Shown here piece by piece: positions 35,528 to 44,310 of a stretch of DNA of 64,000 nucleotides (the stretch's first letter is position 1; each line of letters opens with the position of its first letter). The notes beneath the pieces were generated by a model, which saw only the letters and a program-made list of their open reading frames with translations, had not been told where the DNA came from and did no database searches. Both the position numbers and the translations under genes were made by a program. The DNA is from Comamonadaceae bacterium PBBC1 (lineage in GTDB: Bacteria; Pseudomonadota; Gammaproteobacteria; Burkholderiales; Burkholderiaceae_C), in NCBI GenBank assembly GCA_002256145.1, contig NKIP01000005.1, forward strand, positions 65,618 through 129,617, written 5' to 3'.

Positions 35528-36373
35528 ATGAAACCCAATCTCAAAACCACCCGCCGTCAGCGCGGTTTCACATTGGTCGAAATGTCGGTCACCCTGGCTG
35601 CTGCAGGTTTGCTGTTTTCGGCCGTCACAACAGGCCAAGAACTGATTGACCAGGCCAAAGCCACCAAGTTGATCAACGATGTCAAAACCATCGAAATGCA
35701 GATCCAGCAATACGCCCAACTCAAGGGCCGCATGCCGGGCGATTGCAATGCAGATGGTGTGATTGACTATGCTGCGGATGCCAATACTACTTTGAGCTCA
35801 CGCCTAGATACCGGTAACAGCAATCGTGCTGCAGAGTATTCTTATTCGGTGCTACAGGCGACTATTCCGACGGGGACAACGCTTGCCCTGACAGAAGCTA
35901 CGGCACAAACTGCTGGTTGTGCTTTGAATGGTTTTGGTACTGGCATTGCCACAGTCACACCATCATCAACCAATGCCAACGTTTGGCTGAATGACTTGAA
36001 GCTGGCGGGTGTGGTGAGTGACAGTGCCCCTAACCGCAGCTTGGCCAAACTGGTTCACGAAGATTTTGTGTTCGTTGGCAAGGTTACTGATAACGGTGGC
36101 GAATCCGCCGACGGTGCCTCCTATAACGCGATGGTCTTGCACAACGTGCCGCAATGGATGGCGATTCGATTGGCCAAAGCGATTAATGGACAAGATGCGC
36201 GTGCAGATCGTTCGCGAGTGCGATTGCTGAACAGAGCAGCCTTAGATGGAACTTACGAGACACTTTGGCAAACCGATGCTGCTGGCACGACGTTTGGAGC
36301 CACCCGCGACAACATGGTCAGTGTGGTGTATTTCTTTGACCGTGTTCCAGAGTCGAAGATGGGTGCAGTTTGA
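35528..36373 (+). CDS. Type IV pilin, tandem paralogue 2
   Basis: A 281-residue prepilin, closely similar to its neighbours over the leader, helix (QRG/FTLVEMSVTLAAAGLL) and C-terminus (NMVSVVYFFDRVPESKM). The central loop differs. The acidic loop PGDCNADGVIDYAAD is conserved, as is the second cysteine (QTAGCALNG). The leader AAGAAAGAATTTTTC before the ATG resembles that of paralogue 3, so the duplicated unit includes the ribosome-binding region. It lies 63 bases after paralogue 1, with no terminator between them. Confidence 0.9.
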   Translation: MKPNLKTTRRQRGFTLVEMSVTLAAAGLLFSAVTTGQELIDQAKATKLINDVKTIEMQIQQYAQLKGRMPGDCNADGVIDYAADANTTLSSRLDTGNSNRAAEYSYSVLQATIPTGTTLALTEATAQTAGCALNGFGTGIATVTPSSTNANVWLNDLKLAGVVSDSAPNRSLAKLVHEDFVFVGKVTDNGGESADGASYNAMVLHNVPQWMAIRLAKAINGQDARADRSRVRLLNRAALDGTYETLWQTDAAGTTFGATRDNMVSVVYFFDRVPESKMGAV

Positions 36374-36434
36374 TCTCTGGCGTTATTTACGTCATTTGAT
36401 GATCAATTTTTAAACCTGTTAAAGAAAGAATTTC

Positions 36435-37349
36435 ATGAAACGCAATCTCAAATCAACAGCCAAACAGCGCGGTTTCACCCTGGTCGAAATGTCGGTCACC
36501 ATGGCCGCAGCCGGTTTGCTGTTCGCAGCCGTGACCACGGGTCAAGAACTAATCGATCAAGCCAAGGCGACCAAGCTCACCAACGAAGTTAAAACTATTG
36601 AAGCGCATTTGCAAAGATACGCACAGCTCAAAGGCCGCTTTCCTGGTGATTGCAATGCCGATGGCGTGATTGACTACAAAGCGGATGGTATTGATGAGGT
36701 CAGTGCTACTCCTGGCCCAGCAGTGATCGCTGAGCCATATCGATCAGACATTGGTAACAGCACTCGCGCTGGAAAGTACTCGTATTCGGTATTGCAAGCC
36801 ACAGTGCCCGCTGATGGTGTGGGTGCTGCAGAACAGACCGATGGATGTGCTTTATTGGGTTCTTCGGCAGCAGCTACATCCGGCGCTAGCAGTATTTCTA
36901 TCTATGGTGTAGCTACTGATGACAGTGAAACCAATGCCAACGTCTGGATCAACGATTTGAAGTTGGCCGGTGTGATCAGCGACAGCGTACAGAACCGCAG
37001 ATTCGCCAAACTGGTGAACGAAGACTTCGTCTTTGTTGGCAAGGTCAAGGATGCCAATGCATCAACCGATCCTAGCTCCGCAGTAGGTGCCGATTACAAC
37101 GCTATTGTTTTACACAACGTGCCGCAATGGATGGCAATTCGTTTGGCCAAGGCTATCAATGGACAAGATGCCCGTTCAGACCGTTCGCGTGTGCGCTTGT
37201 TGAGCAGGGGTACTACAGATGGAACGTACGATCCACTCTGGAATACCGTCCAATTAACTGGTACTTCAACTGCTGATGCAACCCGTGATGGCATGGTTTC
37301 CGTGGTGTACTACTTTGACCGCGTGCCAGAGTCAAAGATGGGTGCGTGA
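36435..37349 (+). CDS. Type IV pilin, tandem paralogue 3
   Basis: A 304-residue prepilin, the longest of the three because of an insertion in the variable loop (DEVSATPGPAVIAEPYRSDIGN and a Ser/Ala/Thr-rich stretch). Cleavage is expected at QRG/FTLVEMSVTMAAAG. The acidic loop is PGDCNADGVIDYKAD and the second cysteine is in DGCALLGSS. The C-terminus ends DRVPESKMGA. The pattern of conserved ends and variable middle suggests diversification of a surface-exposed face. A terminator-like hairpin follows at 37375. Confidence 0.9.
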   Translation: MKRNLKSTAKQRGFTLVEMSVTMAAAGLLFAAVTTGQELIDQAKATKLTNEVKTIEAHLQRYAQLKGRFPGDCNADGVIDYKADGIDEVSATPGPAVIAEPYRSDIGNSTRAGKYSYSVLQATVPADGVGAAEQTDGCALLGSSAAATSGASSISIYGVATDDSETNANVWINDLKLAGVISDSVQNRRFAKLVNEDFVFVGKVKDANASTDPSSAVGADYNAIVLHNVPQWMAIRLAKAINGQDARSDRSRVRLLSRGTTDGTYDPLWNTVQLTGTSTADATRDGMVSVVYYFDRVPESKMGA

Positions 37350-37374
37350 TCATTTGATCTAACCCTTTAAAGCC

Positions 37375-37416
37375 CCCGGGATGCCCCGCATCCCGGGACC
37401 GCTTTTCTCTATTTTC
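37375..37416 (+). terminator. Intrinsic-type terminator after the pilin genes
   Basis: Stem CCCGGGATG / CATCCCGGG (9 bp, 37375-37383 and 37389-37397) with a 5-nt loop. It is followed after four bases by a T-rich stretch (CTTTTCTCTATTTT). It lies between the pilin genes and the assembly operon, so it could keep pilin mRNA more abundant than machine mRNA through partial termination. Confidence 0.7.
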
Positions 37417-37451
37417 CCAAATTCGACGGCATCCACGCTCCTCCCCATTTC

Positions 37452-39023
37452 ATGAAAACCCTGTTGGTCAGCATGTCGCGCACCGCGACCGCCTACGGTA
37501 CACACCCCGTTCGCTATGCCGTGCTCAGTGGCCGCAAGGTGCTGGTGCAGGGGCAGGGGGCGATTGACGAAATGGCGCAGCAAGGCGGGCAGTCTTTGCG
37601 GCTGAGCCTGGACTCACCGGCCAACCTGACCGAGCGTTTGCGTTTGCGTGCCCTGTCGCGGCGTTTTGTGCCGGTGCTGGTACAGCGGCATTTGACCGAC
37701 AGCGGTACTTTCACCGAACGCTTTCGGGTGCGCAGCCGGGTCAATTGGTTGCGCCAGGGCGAGGCCGAGGTCGATGTGCTGGCCATGCTCGAAGACGATG
37801 CCGAGCTGGCGCACGAGTTGTTGCCCACGCGCGAGCGGCCTTTGACCCATTTGTTGACCGCCGAGGCCGCAGTGGCCGCCTTGGTGGGCGCGGTCACGCA
37901 GGCGGCAGTGCTGGTGCACTGGTGGCATGTGGGCGGCTTGCGCAGCTTGGGTGTGCGCGAGGGCCGGGTGATTTGGCAGCGTGTGCAGTCCTTCAACATC
38001 CAATCGGGTGATGTGGCCACGGGTGACTTGGGCGCTGGCAAGTGGAAAACCTGGCTGGATTCGGCCGTGCGCACCGCGCCTTTGGAGTTTTCGGGCCTGC
38101 ATGGGCATGTGATTCGCCTGGGCAATGGCCCCTGGGCGAGCGAGGGCGAGTGGGCCAGCAACGGTTCGCGTGAGCTGGTGCTCAAGCTGCAGGCTTTGTT
38201 TCAGGGGCTGCCGGGCAACGAGGTTTTGTTGCAGCCCGAGTTGTATGGGCTGGCTTTTGCTTCGCCCCGTGAGAGTTTGATTGTGAACGGCTACCGCCAG
38301 CGTGTGATGGCGTGGCATGTTGCCCCGGCCTTGGCGGCCACGGCCAGCTTGTTGGGTGTGGTCTTGCTGGGCGCAGGCTTGTGGTGGCACACCCAGGCGC
38401 AGCAAACCCTGGCAAATTTGCAGCAAGAACAACTGGGCATGCAGGCGCAGGCGCAGGCGCTGCAAAAGCTCAAGCCCCCGCCAGAGGCCGTGATGGCGCT
38501 GCGTTCGGCCGCCTGGCGCGAGACCGCTTTGGGCGCCAATTTGCGAGCCGACCGATTTTTGAAAGAAATGCTGGGCCAGATTCCGGCCGGGGTGCAGGTG
38601 CAGAACCTGACCATCACCCGCAACGGCGCGGCTGCCGAGCGGGTGCGTGTGGCCGATGGCCAGCCGGTGCTGCAGGCCAATGCCGGTGCAGGCAACGGCC
38701 GCAAGGCACAGCTGGCCAAAAAAGACAGTGCCAAAGACCCGGGCGCGGTGAGCTTGCAGCCCGCTGGCTTTGTCGATGGCTTCACCTCGGGCACGCCGCT
38801 GCGGCGCATGCCGGTGGCGGGTGAGCCGAGTTTTCAGGTGGACCTGAACATTGTGGTGCCCGGCAGCTATGCCAGCGCCAAGCTCAAGGCCGAAAATCTG
38901 GCCGAGCGCCTGACCCTGATGGGCCGCTTGACTGACACCCAGCTGACCTTTGAAGACACCGCAGCCGGTACCCCCGGGGCGCGTTTGAAGACGCGTTTGA
39001 CCATTGCAGCGGGGGCTTTTTGA
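37452..39023 (+). CDS. MshI-like pilus assembly protein (PilM/PilN-like)
   Basis: A 523-residue protein. The first 280 residues are a cytoplasmic, actin-like-fold candidate domain (PilM/MshI position). One transmembrane helix follows (APALAATASLLGVVLLGAGLWW, about 291-315), then a short coiled coil (TLANLQQEQLGMQAQAQALQKL) and a periplasmic part ending TRLTIAAGAF. This matches the layout of MshI and of PilM-PilN combined. It begins the run of overlapping pilus genes and shares four bases (TTGA) with the ATPase gene. The sequence family is weakly conserved, so the name rests on topology and context. Confidence 0.68.
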   Translation: MKTLLVSMSRTATAYGTHPVRYAVLSGRKVLVQGQGAIDEMAQQGGQSLRLSLDSPANLTERLRLRALSRRFVPVLVQRHLTDSGTFTERFRVRSRVNWLRQGEAEVDVLAMLEDDAELAHELLPTRERPLTHLLTAEAAVAALVGAVTQAAVLVHWWHVGGLRSLGVREGRVIWQRVQSFNIQSGDVATGDLGAGKWKTWLDSAVRTAPLEFSGLHGHVIRLGNGPWASEGEWASNGSRELVLKLQALFQGLPGNEVLLQPELYGLAFASPRESLIVNGYRQRVMAWHVAPALAATASLLGVVLLGAGLWWHTQAQQTLANLQQEQLGMQAQAQALQKLKPPPEAVMALRSAAWRETALGANLRADRFLKEMLGQIPAGVQVQNLTITRNGAAAERVRVADGQPVLQANAGAGNGRKAQLAKKDSAKDPGAVSLQPAGFVDGFTSGTPLRRMPVAGEPSFQVDLNIVVPGSYASAKLKAENLAERLTLMGRLTDTQLTFEDTAAGTPGARLKTRLTIAAGAF

Positions 39024-40657
39024 GCAACTCCCGCAGCCACTTGGCCACGGCCGCTTTGTCGCTGGACGACGAAAAATTGTTGCAGCAGTTGGCCAGCAAC
39101 GGTTTGCTGTCGCCCCAGCAAATGGATTACACACGGCGCATTGGCCAGTCCATGGGCTTGGGTGCGCCACAGGTGCTGCGCTTGCTGCGCCTGGCCAGTG
39201 ACTTTGACATGGCCCGCGCCTTGGCCAGCTTGCACGGCCTGAGCTATTGGTTGCCCGACCCGGTGCAGGTGGACCCGGACGCCTTGGCCCAAGTGCCTTT
39301 TGCCTTTGCCCGCCAGCACCGCATGCTGCCGGTGCGCAGCCAAGACGGTGTGCTGCAAATTGCAGTCGACGACCCAACCGACCTGGACGCCCAGCAGCGC
39401 TTGAACCGCCATGTGTCGGGGCCGGTGGCGTTTTGGGTGTCGGCGCGGGGTGCTTTGGCTTCGGCCATCGAGATGGCCTACCACTTTGCCTCGCACCCCA
39501 GCGCCGAAGAGCTGGCCTACGAGCTGGCGCGGGTGGGGGGCGACCTGGACGGTGGGCGCTTGGTGCGCCTGGCCTTGGCCGACGCGGTGGAGCGCGGGGC
39601 CAGCGATGTGCACTTTTCGCCCAGCGGTTTTGCCTTGTTGTTGTTTTACCGTATTGACGGTGTGCTGCACCTGCACCATGTGCTGCCCAATGCCCTGCAT
39701 GCGCGGGTGGCCTCGGCCTTGAAGGTCGAGTCGGGCATGGACATTGCCGAGTCGCGCCGCCCACAAGACGGCAGTTTTGCCCTGAATGTGGTGGGCCAGG
39801 CCTTTGATTTGCGCGTGTCGTCCATGCCCACCACCCACGGCGAGAACCTGGTGGTGCGGATTTTGTCTTTGCGCGGCGATGTGTTGCCACTGGACCAGTG
39901 CGGGTTTTGGCCCGAGCAGGTGGCACAAATCACGCGGCTCATGCGTGCGCCCGACGGGTTGGTGCTGTCGACCGGTCCCACCGGCAGTGGCAAAACCACC
40001 ACCTTGTACGCCGGTTTGCGCCTGGTGAATGCGCTGGAGCGCAACATCATGACGATTGAAGACCCGGTCGAGTACCAGGTGCCGCTGGTGCGCCAGGTGC
40101 GCTTGAACGAAAAAGCGGGCATGACCTTCACTTCGGCCATCAAAGGGTTTTTGCGGCAAGACCCTGACGTGGTGCTGGTGGGTGAGATTCGCGATGGCGA
40201 CACGGCCACCATGGCCGTGCGGGCCTCACAAACCGGGCATTTGGTGCCGGCCACGCTGCACACCAACGATGCGCTGAGCAGCATCAGCCGCTTGCGCGAC
40301 TTGGGCGTGCCGGCGTATTTGTTGTCGGCCACCTTGCGCGGGGTGATCGGCCAGCGCCTGGTGCGCCGCCTGTGCATGGCGTGCCGCGCCCCGGTGGGTG
40401 GTGGGCGCTACAAGGCGGTGGGTTGCGAGCGCTGCAACGGCACCGGCTACCGAGGCCGCTTGGCCGTGGGCGAGGTGCTGGTGGTGGACGACACCTTGCG
40501 CGGCCTGATCGACCAGTTGGCCGGTGAGGCTGAGATGCGCAGCAGCTTGCACGCACGCGGCTTTGTGCCCATGCGGGCCTGGGCCCAGCGCTTGGTGGAT
40601 GTGGGCGTGACCGACCCGGCCGAGGTGAACCGCGTGTTTGGTGAGTTGTCGCCATGA
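39020..40657 (+). CDS. MshE/GspE-family pilus assembly ATPase
   Basis: A 545-residue hexameric secretion ATPase that powers pilus polymerisation from the cytoplasmic face. A degenerate N-terminal T2SSE_N/MshEN-like domain covers residues 1-150; in MshE this domain binds c-di-GMP. Walker A GPTGSGKTTT is at about 319-328, an Asp box is in IEDPVEYQ, and the Walker B-type LVGEIRDGDTA and His box (TLHTNDA) are present. A zinc tetracysteine motif CxxC...CxxC (LCMAC, CERC) is near residues 452-476. The start is a TTG inside the preceding stop (TTGA). The 3' end overlaps the next gene by ATGA. Confidence 0.9.
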   Translation: MSNSRSHLATAALSLDDEKLLQQLASNGLLSPQQMDYTRRIGQSMGLGAPQVLRLLRLASDFDMARALASLHGLSYWLPDPVQVDPDALAQVPFAFARQHRMLPVRSQDGVLQIAVDDPTDLDAQQRLNRHVSGPVAFWVSARGALASAIEMAYHFASHPSAEELAYELARVGGDLDGGRLVRLALADAVERGASDVHFSPSGFALLLFYRIDGVLHLHHVLPNALHARVASALKVESGMDIAESRRPQDGSFALNVVGQAFDLRVSSMPTTHGENLVVRILSLRGDVLPLDQCGFWPEQVAQITRLMRAPDGLVLSTGPTGSGKTTTLYAGLRLVNALERNIMTIEDPVEYQVPLVRQVRLNEKAGMTFTSAIKGFLRQDPDVVLVGEIRDGDTATMAVRASQTGHLVPATLHTNDALSSISRLRDLGVPAYLLSATLRGVIGQRLVRRLCMACRAPVGGGRYKAVGCERCNGTGYRGRLAVGEVLVVDDTLRGLIDQLAGEAEMRSSLHARGFVPMRAWAQRLVDVGVTDPAEVNRVFGELSP

Positions 40658-41865
40658 GGCTGTATTGGTACCAGGCCATGACGTCCGAGGGCGCGAGCGT
40701 GCGCGGCTCGGGCGAGCACATTGATTTGAACGATTTGGTGAGCGCTTTGTCGGCCCAGGGTTTGCAGCCTTACCGGGTCTGGTCTTTGCCGACTTGGCTC
40801 AATGTCCTGGTGTTGCGGCCCTTGAAGCCTGCGGCGGTGACCGAGTTTTGCCACCTGATGGCCAGCCATGTGCGGGCCGGGGCCGATTTGCGTTTGGCCT
40901 TGGCCGAGGCGGCGGCCAGCGCCTCGACCACGCGGCTGCGCATGTTGTGCGCCCGCCTCAAGCGTTCGGTGGAGCGGGGCGACACGCTGTCGCAGGCGCT
41001 GGACCAGACCAAGGTGTTTCCGCCCATGCTGAGCCAGTTGGTGGTGGTGGGCCAGGAAACCGGCCGTTTGGGCACGATTTTGGCCATGGCGGCGGCCCAG
41101 TTTGAGCAAATGCGCCAGCTGCGCAATGCCCTGCTGCGGGCCTTGATTTACCCCGCCATGGTGTTGGCGGTGTTGGTGGTGAGTGGTTTGTATTGGTTGC
41201 TGATGGTTTTGCCCAAAATGGCCGCTTTGTTTGAGTCTTTGCGCGTGCAGCTGCCACCCACCACGGTGTGGGTCATGAAGGTGGCCGAGGGCATGAAGGC
41301 GAATGTGGCCTCGCTGCCCTTGGTGCTGGGGGGCACATTGCTGCTCTTGGTGTTGCTGCTCAGGCTGCCGGCCATGAAGCCGGTGTTTCATGCCGTGTAC
41401 TGGTGGCTGCCCGGCGTGCGCGAGCTGGAGCGGGCGCGGGTGTACCACGCGTTTTTCAGCCACTTGTCGGCCATGCACGGTGCGGGCCTGACACTCAGCC
41501 GCACCTTGGCGGTGTTGATGCAGCAACCGCTGAACCAGTTTTTTGGCGGGCGCATTGGGCGCATCGGGGCGCATGCGGCGCGGGGCCAGTCTCTGGCCGA
41601 GGGTTTGGGCAGCACACGGGTGTTTGAACGCTTTGCCCTGAGCCTGGTGCGCTTGGGTGAAAACACCGGCACGCTGGACGAGCAAAGCATGCGCCTGAGC
41701 GAGCACTATGCGCAAAAGCTCAAGCAGCAAATTGAAACCGGCACGCGTTTGTTTGAGCCGGTGCTCTTGTTGGTGTTGGCGGCGGTGTTGTTGCTGGTGG
41801 GCAGCACCATGCTGGGGCCGGTGTACGACTTGGCGTCTCGGGCGTCTGCAGGAATCCAGCCATGA
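40654..41865 (+). CDS. MshG/GspF-family inner-membrane platform protein
   Basis: A 403-residue polytopic protein with two T2SSF domains. The first begins near residue 67 (TEFCHLMASHVRAGADLRLALA); the second is near residue 262 (HAFFSHLSAMHGAGLTLSRTL). Hydrophobic helices occur at about 165-190, 215-240 and 370-390. It forms the base on which the ATPase rotates pilin subunits into the fibre. It is joined by ATGA overlaps on both sides. Confidence 0.92.
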   Translation: MRLYWYQAMTSEGASVRGSGEHIDLNDLVSALSAQGLQPYRVWSLPTWLNVLVLRPLKPAAVTEFCHLMASHVRAGADLRLALAEAAASASTTRLRMLCARLKRSVERGDTLSQALDQTKVFPPMLSQLVVVGQETGRLGTILAMAAAQFEQMRQLRNALLRALIYPAMVLAVLVVSGLYWLLMVLPKMAALFESLRVQLPPTTVWVMKVAEGMKANVASLPLVLGGTLLLLVLLLRLPAMKPVFHAVYWWLPGVRELERARVYHAFFSHLSAMHGAGLTLSRTLAVLMQQPLNQFFGGRIGRIGAHAARGQSLAEGLGSTRVFERFALSLVRLGENTGTLDEQSMRLSEHYAQKLKQQIETGTRLFEPVLLLVLAAVLLLVGSTMLGPVYDLASRASAGIQP

Positions 41866-43418
41866 GCCAACCGTTGAAACCTGCTGTGCGGGGGTTTTTG
41901 CTGATCGAGTTGGCGCTGGCGCTGATCGTCATTGGCGGGCTGGCGGCCATGCTGATTCCCTTGCTGGCCATGCAGGGCAAGCTCGACAGTGCGCGGCAGG
42001 ACGCTTTGTCCATGCAGCAAGCGCGTGACGCTTTGGTGCGCCAAGCGGTGCTGGGCATGGGTTTGCCCGGGCCGATCCGGTTTGCTGAGGCCGACACAGG
42101 GGGTTTTGGCTCGGCGGCCAGCCATGTGGCGCTGAGCTCCACGCTGGAGTTGATGGCCCTGGGGCGTCCGGGCGCTTTGCCGGGGCAATTGCTGGGTGTG
42201 CCCACGGTGTCGCCTTGGCAAACCGCGTACGCCTACGACGTGCAACCGGCTTTGCGAGCCGACGCGGGCACGGCTTTTTACCCAGCGGTGGAGCAAGTGG
42301 GGGCCAATTGGGTGTTCAAGTCGATCATGAGCCAGCTGGACCCGGCGGTGAACGCCAACATGTCCACCGGGGGGGTGCGCACGCAACTGTGCCGCCACCT
42401 CAATACCTTGCAAGACATCGAGCAAAAAATTCGCATCTACCCGACCACCACCAGCGCCGAGTACCGCCGAAGCTTCATCAACGTGACCTTGCCGCGCATT
42501 TGGGCCAAGGATTACGAGAGCCACTTTGTGTGGAACTCGGCACTGGGTTACGCCACCACCACCGCCGACACGGTGGACGCGGTGTTTGAAAACTCTTCGG
42601 CAGCGGCCTTTGTGGTGGTGCGCCGCGCCCCCCCGGCGCAGCGCCGCCTGGACCGTCAAAACGCCTTGTTTCAGCAGGTGGGCACCACCGGGCTGGCCCC
42701 CACATTGGCCAACCGGGGCACGGTCTATCCCGCTTTGGCGGGCGAGCGGGGTTTTCGGGTGTACGAAAACCCCTTGACGCCTGCCGTGGACAGCCCCACC
42801 TCGGACGCCAACGACTACGACGGCCGGGTGCAGGCGGTGTCTTTGGGTGAACTGCTCGATGGTTTGCGCCAGGCCGGTGTGTGCACCACGCTGCCCGAGA
42901 CCTGCAAGGTGAACCAGCTGTTTGTGCGTTTTGCCAACTATGTGAGTTCGGCGCCTTTGACCGGCAGCGCCCAGGGCCTGACACTGCGCTGGGAATTGAT
43001 GAACCGCGACCCCGTGAGCGATGTGTACACGGTGCTGCAGTCGGGTGACATTGCCAATGGCAGCACCTCGACGGGGGTGTGCCTGGACAGCTTCAACACG
43101 GCCGTGACCAGCGAGCCGCGCAGCCGGTATTTGCGCGTGTCGTTCATCAGCCCCACCGGGTCGGTGGGTTATGCCGACGGAGCGGCGGCCGGTTATTGGT
43201 ACCGGGGCGGCTTGTTGGTGGACCCGACCTTGACCACAGCGGCCACCGCTGCCGACGATGGGGTGACGCGTTGGCGCAACCTGAACGCTTTGGCTGCGGC
43301 CACAGCCGGGCAGACGGTGACGGTGTCGTGCAGTGGCACACACACCCTGCTGGCCAGCAATGAATTCAACCGGGCAGGGGCGGCCAAGCCGACTTGCACC
43401 GTCACGCAATTGCCTTGA
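41862..43418 (+). CDS. Large prepilin-like protein (minor/tip pilin candidate)
   Basis: A 518-residue prepilin-like protein. A short leader ends VRG, followed by FLLIELALALIVIGGLAAMLI with the Glu5 equivalent present. The large, mostly beta, Cys-containing globular domain (cysteines in QLCRH, GVCTT, ETCKV, GVCLD, VSCSG and PTCTV) is far bigger than a major pilin. Size and position suggest a minor pilin such as MshO/MshQ or a GspK-like tip subunit. No close family is recognised. ATGA overlap with mshG; the next gene starts 17 bases later. Confidence 0.74.
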   Translation: MSQPLKPAVRGFLLIELALALIVIGGLAAMLIPLLAMQGKLDSARQDALSMQQARDALVRQAVLGMGLPGPIRFAEADTGGFGSAASHVALSSTLELMALGRPGALPGQLLGVPTVSPWQTAYAYDVQPALRADAGTAFYPAVEQVGANWVFKSIMSQLDPAVNANMSTGGVRTQLCRHLNTLQDIEQKIRIYPTTTSAEYRRSFINVTLPRIWAKDYESHFVWNSALGYATTTADTVDAVFENSSAAAFVVVRRAPPAQRRLDRQNALFQQVGTTGLAPTLANRGTVYPALAGERGFRVYENPLTPAVDSPTSDANDYDGRVQAVSLGELLDGLRQAGVCTTLPETCKVNQLFVRFANYVSSAPLTGSAQGLTLRWELMNRDPVSDVYTVLQSGDIANGSTSTGVCLDSFNTAVTSEPRSRYLRVSFISPTGSVGYADGAAAGYWYRGGLLVDPTLTTAATAADDGVTRWRNLNALAAATAGQTVTVSCSGTHTLLASNEFNRAGAAKPTCTVTQLP

Positions 43419-43435
43419 ACCGGAGCGCAAGCACC

Positions 43436-43870
43436 ATGTCTTTGTCCTTTCATTCGAAAACCGTGCTGTGGCTGAGCGTGGCCTCGTGCCTGTTGGGTGC
43501 GGGCATTTACGCGGCCATGACCGGGCAAGCGGCTTTGGCGTTTTCTCAGACCCAGCAGGTGGCGCTGGAGAAAACCCGCAGAGAACTCGACCAGGGCCGC
43601 GAGCGTGCCGAAAACTACCGCAGTTTGATTGACCGCATTGGCTGGCGACCCGGCCAGGCTTTGCGGCACGAAACCATCAACACCAGCGCCACGATTGCGG
43701 GCCATGAGAGTGAGCGACTCAACGACATCTTGCAGGCCAACCATGTGGGCAAGGGCCAGTTTTTTCTGCGCTCATTGACGATCGAGGCCTTGCCGGGCTC
43801 GGCCACCGCCGAGCCCGCGCTGAGGGTGAGCGTCAAGGGCGACAACATTTTGGTGCTGGACCGTCCATGA
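43436..43870 (+). CDS. MshJ/PilO-like assembly protein
   Basis: A 144-residue protein with one N-terminal transmembrane helix (VLWLSVASCLLGAGIYAAM). A coiled-coil segment follows (QQVALEKTRRELDQGRERAENYRSL, about 40-64), then a small periplasmic ferredoxin-like candidate domain. This matches the size and topology of MshJ/PilO/GspM. The ATG at 43436 follows a GGAG about 12 bases upstream; an in-frame ATG at 43394 would overlap the previous gene. ATGA overlap with the next gene. Confidence 0.66.
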   Translation: MSLSFHSKTVLWLSVASCLLGAGIYAAMTGQAALAFSQTQQVALEKTRRELDQGRERAENYRSLIDRIGWRPGQALRHETINTSATIAGHESERLNDILQANHVGKGQFFLRSLTIEALPGSATAEPALRVSVKGDNILVLDRP

Positions 43871-44310
43871 AACCTTTTTTGCCTTTTTTGCTGATTCCGG
43901 CTTTGAGTTTGGGCGGGTGGGGGCTGTCGATGTACGGCTTGTCCCCCGAGCGCTTGGCCTTGCCCGCCGTGCTGGCCCTGGATGCCCCGCCCGCTTTGGG
44001 CGTGGTGGTGCCCGCCAACGATGCGCAAGAGGTGGTGCGTGTGCCGGTGAATGTGCTGCTGCCGCCTTCGGTGCGTGTGCCCGCCCCGCGTGGCCAAACG
44101 GCTTTGCGCCCACCTGGCCCGCCCGAAGTGCCTCTTGTGGCCGGTATTTTGGTCGATGGTTCACGCAAAGTGGCCCAGGTCAACGGCCAGGCCTTGACGG
44201 TGGGCGAGAGCCATGGCCTGTTCAAGGTGGTGGCCATCGAATCCCAACGTGTGCAATTTGACCATCCCGACCTGCGCCAAAAGCGCTGGGTGGAGGTGCT
44301 TGAGCGATGA
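43867..44310 (+). CDS. MshK/PilP-like assembly protein
   Basis: A 147-residue protein with an N-terminal hydrophobic segment (PFLPFLLIPALSLGGWGLSMYG), a Pro-rich linker, and a small C-terminal beta domain (PLVAGILVDGSRKVAQVNG, LTVGESHGLFKVVAIESQRV) typical of GspC/PilP/MshK homology-region proteins. These link the inner-membrane platform to the secretin. ATGA overlaps on both sides. The assignment comes from fold-like pattern and position next to the secretin. Confidence 0.68.
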   Translation: MKPFLPFLLIPALSLGGWGLSMYGLSPERLALPAVLALDAPPALGVVVPANDAQEVVRVPVNVLLPPSVRVPAPRGQTALRPPGPPEVPLVAGILVDGSRKVAQVNGQALTVGESHGLFKVVAIESQRVQFDHPDLRQKRWVEVLER

